The position numbers were made by a program, and so were the translations under genes. From Marinifilaceae bacterium (GTDB lineage: Bacteria > Bacteroidota > Bacteroidia > Bacteroidales > Marinifilaceae), in the NCBI GenBank assembly GCA_017936285.1, contig JAGBFU010000082.1, positions 1-64,000 of the forward strand: a DNA stretch of 64,000 nt, read 5' to 3'. The notes under the pieces were generated by a model. The model searched no databases and was not told where the DNA came from. It worked only from the letters and a program-made list of their open reading frames with translations. Positions 62,322 through 64,000 of the stretch are shown piece after piece. The first letter of the stretch is position 1. Each line of letters starts with the position of its first letter.

Positions 62322-63761
62322 ATGTCTGCCGGATTAGCCATAACCATTCTTATTGCATACTTCTGTATGTTGATGGTTATTGGAATTATAACATCCCGCA
62401 AGAGTAATTCCACCACATTTTATAACGCCGACCGTTCATCACCCTGGTACCTTGTTGCCTTTGGAATGGTCGGTGTCTCTCTATCCGGAGTAACCTTTAT
62501 CTCAGTACCCGGCGAAGTGGGCAACACTCACTGGAGCTATCTGGCTCTTGTAATTGGAAACTGCATTGGCTACCTGCTTATTGCATGGATTCTGCTGCCT
62601 ATTTTCTACAAACTCAACCTCATCTCCATATATGGCTGGTTAGAGAAACGATTTGGCACAACCACAAAAAAAAGTGGTTCAACCCTCTTCCTTGTATCCC
62701 AACTTATTGGAGCCTCATTTCGACTATTTCTGATTGTCAGCGTATTACAGATAGCATTCTTTGATGCGGCAGGTATTCCTCTGTGGTGTACTGTGCTCAT
62801 CACACTGCTCTTTGTATGGCTATACACATTTAAGGGAGGTATCAAAACCCTTGTATGGACAGACACTCTGCAGACAATATTTATGCTTCTCTCGCTCTTT
62901 ATAACAATAGTCATTATCTGTAAAGAGATGGATTTTTCTGTGGGCGAGGCTGCAAATTCAATTGCTCAGAGCGACTACTCAACTATCTTTAACTGGGATT
63001 GGAAATCCGGACAAAACACAATAAAACAGATTATTGCAGGAATATCCATTACCATTGCAATCAATGGATTGGACCAGAATATGATGCAGAAAAATCTAAC
63101 CTGCTCATCATTAAGGGAGTGCCGAAAGAATATGTTCTCCTTTTCGGGACTTTTTCTGCTCACAAATATTCTTTTCCTTACTATGGGAACCCTGCTCTAC
63201 ATCTATGCAAACCACAACGGCATTGAGATCCCTGAGAAGAGCGACCAACTCTTCCCTACACTGGCATTAAACTATTTCGGAAACTTTGCCGGGGTATGTT
63301 TTCTACTCGGAGTCACTGCAGCTGCTTACTCATCTGTTGATTCATCTCTGACAGCAATGACCACATCATTCTGTAGCGACATTATCGGAATCACCCCTGA
63401 GAATCCTCGCCCAAAATTAAGAATTGCTATACACTTGCTATTTTCACTTCTTATGGGAGCTATCATTGTTATTTTCAGTTCAACAAACAATAGCAGTGTA
63501 GTATCGGCAGTATTTACCGCTGTAGGATATACATACGGGCCGATTTTAGGTCTGTTTCTCTTTGGATTGTGCAGTAAAAGAGCCGTATACGAAAAAGCGA
63601 TACCATACATATGTGTGGCATCGCCTATCATATCGTGGTTTATAAACCGCTATTCCGAAACTATCCTGTTCGGATATAAATTTGGTTTTGAGATTCTTCT
63701 TTTTAATGCCCTGATAACAATTATCGGCCTCTCTATTGCAAGGTTGCCAAAACATTCTTAA
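62322..63761 (+). CDS. Sodium:solute symporter (SSS family)
   Basis: 479 residues with about thirteen membrane segments. Family features include FYNADRSSPWYLVAFGMVGV near the N-terminus and the sodium-site helix AAAYSSVDSSLTAMTTSF. It takes up a solute with sodium; the substrate cannot be told. Its end overlaps the convergent kinase gene by 29 bases. Confidence 0.88.
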   Translation: MSAGLAITILIAYFCMLMVIGIITSRKSNSTTFYNADRSSPWYLVAFGMVGVSLSGVTFISVPGEVGNTHWSYLALVIGNCIGYLLIAWILLPIFYKLNLISIYGWLEKRFGTTTKKSGSTLFLVSQLIGASFRLFLIVSVLQIAFFDAAGIPLWCTVLITLLFVWLYTFKGGIKTLVWTDTLQTIFMLLSLFITIVIICKEMDFSVGEAANSIAQSDYSTIFNWDWKSGQNTIKQIIAGISITIAINGLDQNMMQKNLTCSSLRECRKNMFSFSGLFLLTNILFLTMGTLLYIYANHNGIEIPEKSDQLFPTLALNYFGNFAGVCFLLGVTAAAYSSVDSSLTAMTTSFCSDIIGITPENPRPKLRIAIHLLFSLLMGAIIVIFSSTNNSSVVSAVFTAVGYTYGPILGLFLFGLCSKRAVYEKAIPYICVASPIISWFINRYSETILFGYKFGFEILLFNALITIIGLSIARLPKHS

Positions 63762-64000
63762 GCAACTCCTTCCAACGCTCATAGGCCTCACGATACTCCT
63801 CAATATGTGCCATATCAGGCTCTATTGTGTCAATCTTCTGCAATTTGGCAAAGGCATCGTCAGAATCTGCATATATCCCCGCTCCGATTCCAGCCCCTTT
63901 CGCAGCACCGGCAGCTCCGTTTGTCTCATACAGCTCGATAGGAACACCTGCCAGTGTTGCCATTGTTTTGCCAAAGATATCGCTCATATACATATTGGCA
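63733..64000 (-). CDS. FGGY-family sugar kinase (xylulokinase-like), C-terminal part
   Basis: The visible 89 or so residues are the end of a minus-strand gene that continues beyond the window. MSDIFGKTMATLAGVPIELY then TNGAAGAAKGAGIGAGIY matches the C-terminal helix and loop of xylulokinases. The short tail KELLKNVLATLQ ends at 63733. The assignment to xylulose is probable, not certain. Confidence 0.75.
   Translation of the reverse strand, partial: ANMYMSDIFGKTMATLAGVPIELYETNGAAGAAKGAGIGAGIYADSDDAFAKLQKIDTIEPDMAHIEEYREAYERWKELLKNVLATLQ

Overview
The window is from a Bacteroidales-type chromosome (phylum Bacteroidota). The evidence is the recurrent TTG-N19/20-TAnnTTTG promoters, the MG2-domain and fimbrillin-like envelope proteins, the six-bladed beta-propeller lipoproteins, an S46 dipeptidyl-peptidase and the Bacteroides-style phage genes. 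Genus cannot be fixed from what is visible. All calls come from reading the sequence; no database search was run.

Left host segment (1-22685). It starts with a 5'-truncated TrpB-like gene. Next come minus-strand envelope genes and the yicC-gmk-nadD cluster, then a plus-strand lepA-aguA-aguB-MATE cluster whose MATE gene carries an in-frame TAA. A divergent pair of beta-propeller lipoproteins follows, then rlmN with a nucleotidyltransferase and a deoxyhypusine-synthase-like gene. The segment ends with S46 peptidase-ilvE-speA-DUF454. speA, aguA and aguB together make putrescine from arginine.

Prophage (22686-58660, about 36 kb). This is an apparently complete temperate tailed phage inserted in the 3' end of tRNA-Pro(CGG), bounded by a 16-bp direct repeat. 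Left to right it holds: repressor and Cro-like gene; a LuxR-type regulator; a primase-helicase; an AlbA_2-domain cargo gene between two copies of a 54-bp terminator repeat; a 0.6-kb iteron-rich noncoding region (candidate origin); S49 protease, major capsid and a tail-tube candidate; an inverted HicAB module; terminase; portal and connectors; cargo genes; a structured RNA with its own promoter; small tail genes; tape measure; baseplate and fibre genes; a holin, M23 endolysin and unimolecular-spanin-like lysis cassette; a DUF5053-like gene; and the integrase beside the tRNA.

The main finding is a repeated late-promoter architecture. TGTCCTTT, exactly 20 bp, then a host-like -7 box (YAnnTTTG or one mismatch) stands in front of five late transcription units: terminase, portal, tape measure, baseplate and lysis. 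A degraded sixth copy precedes the protease/capsid genes. The TGTCCTTT box replaces the host -33 TTG, and in three cases the start codon lies only 4-5 nt past the -7 box. Cargo genes and the structured RNA use host-type promoters or host-type -7 boxes instead. This suggests a phage-specific late regulon driven by an undescribed activator.

Right host segment (58661-64000): tRNA-Pro, rbfA, a LolC/E-type permease, a cyclophilin, pheS, a sodium:solute symporter and the end of a convergent FGGY sugar kinase gene.
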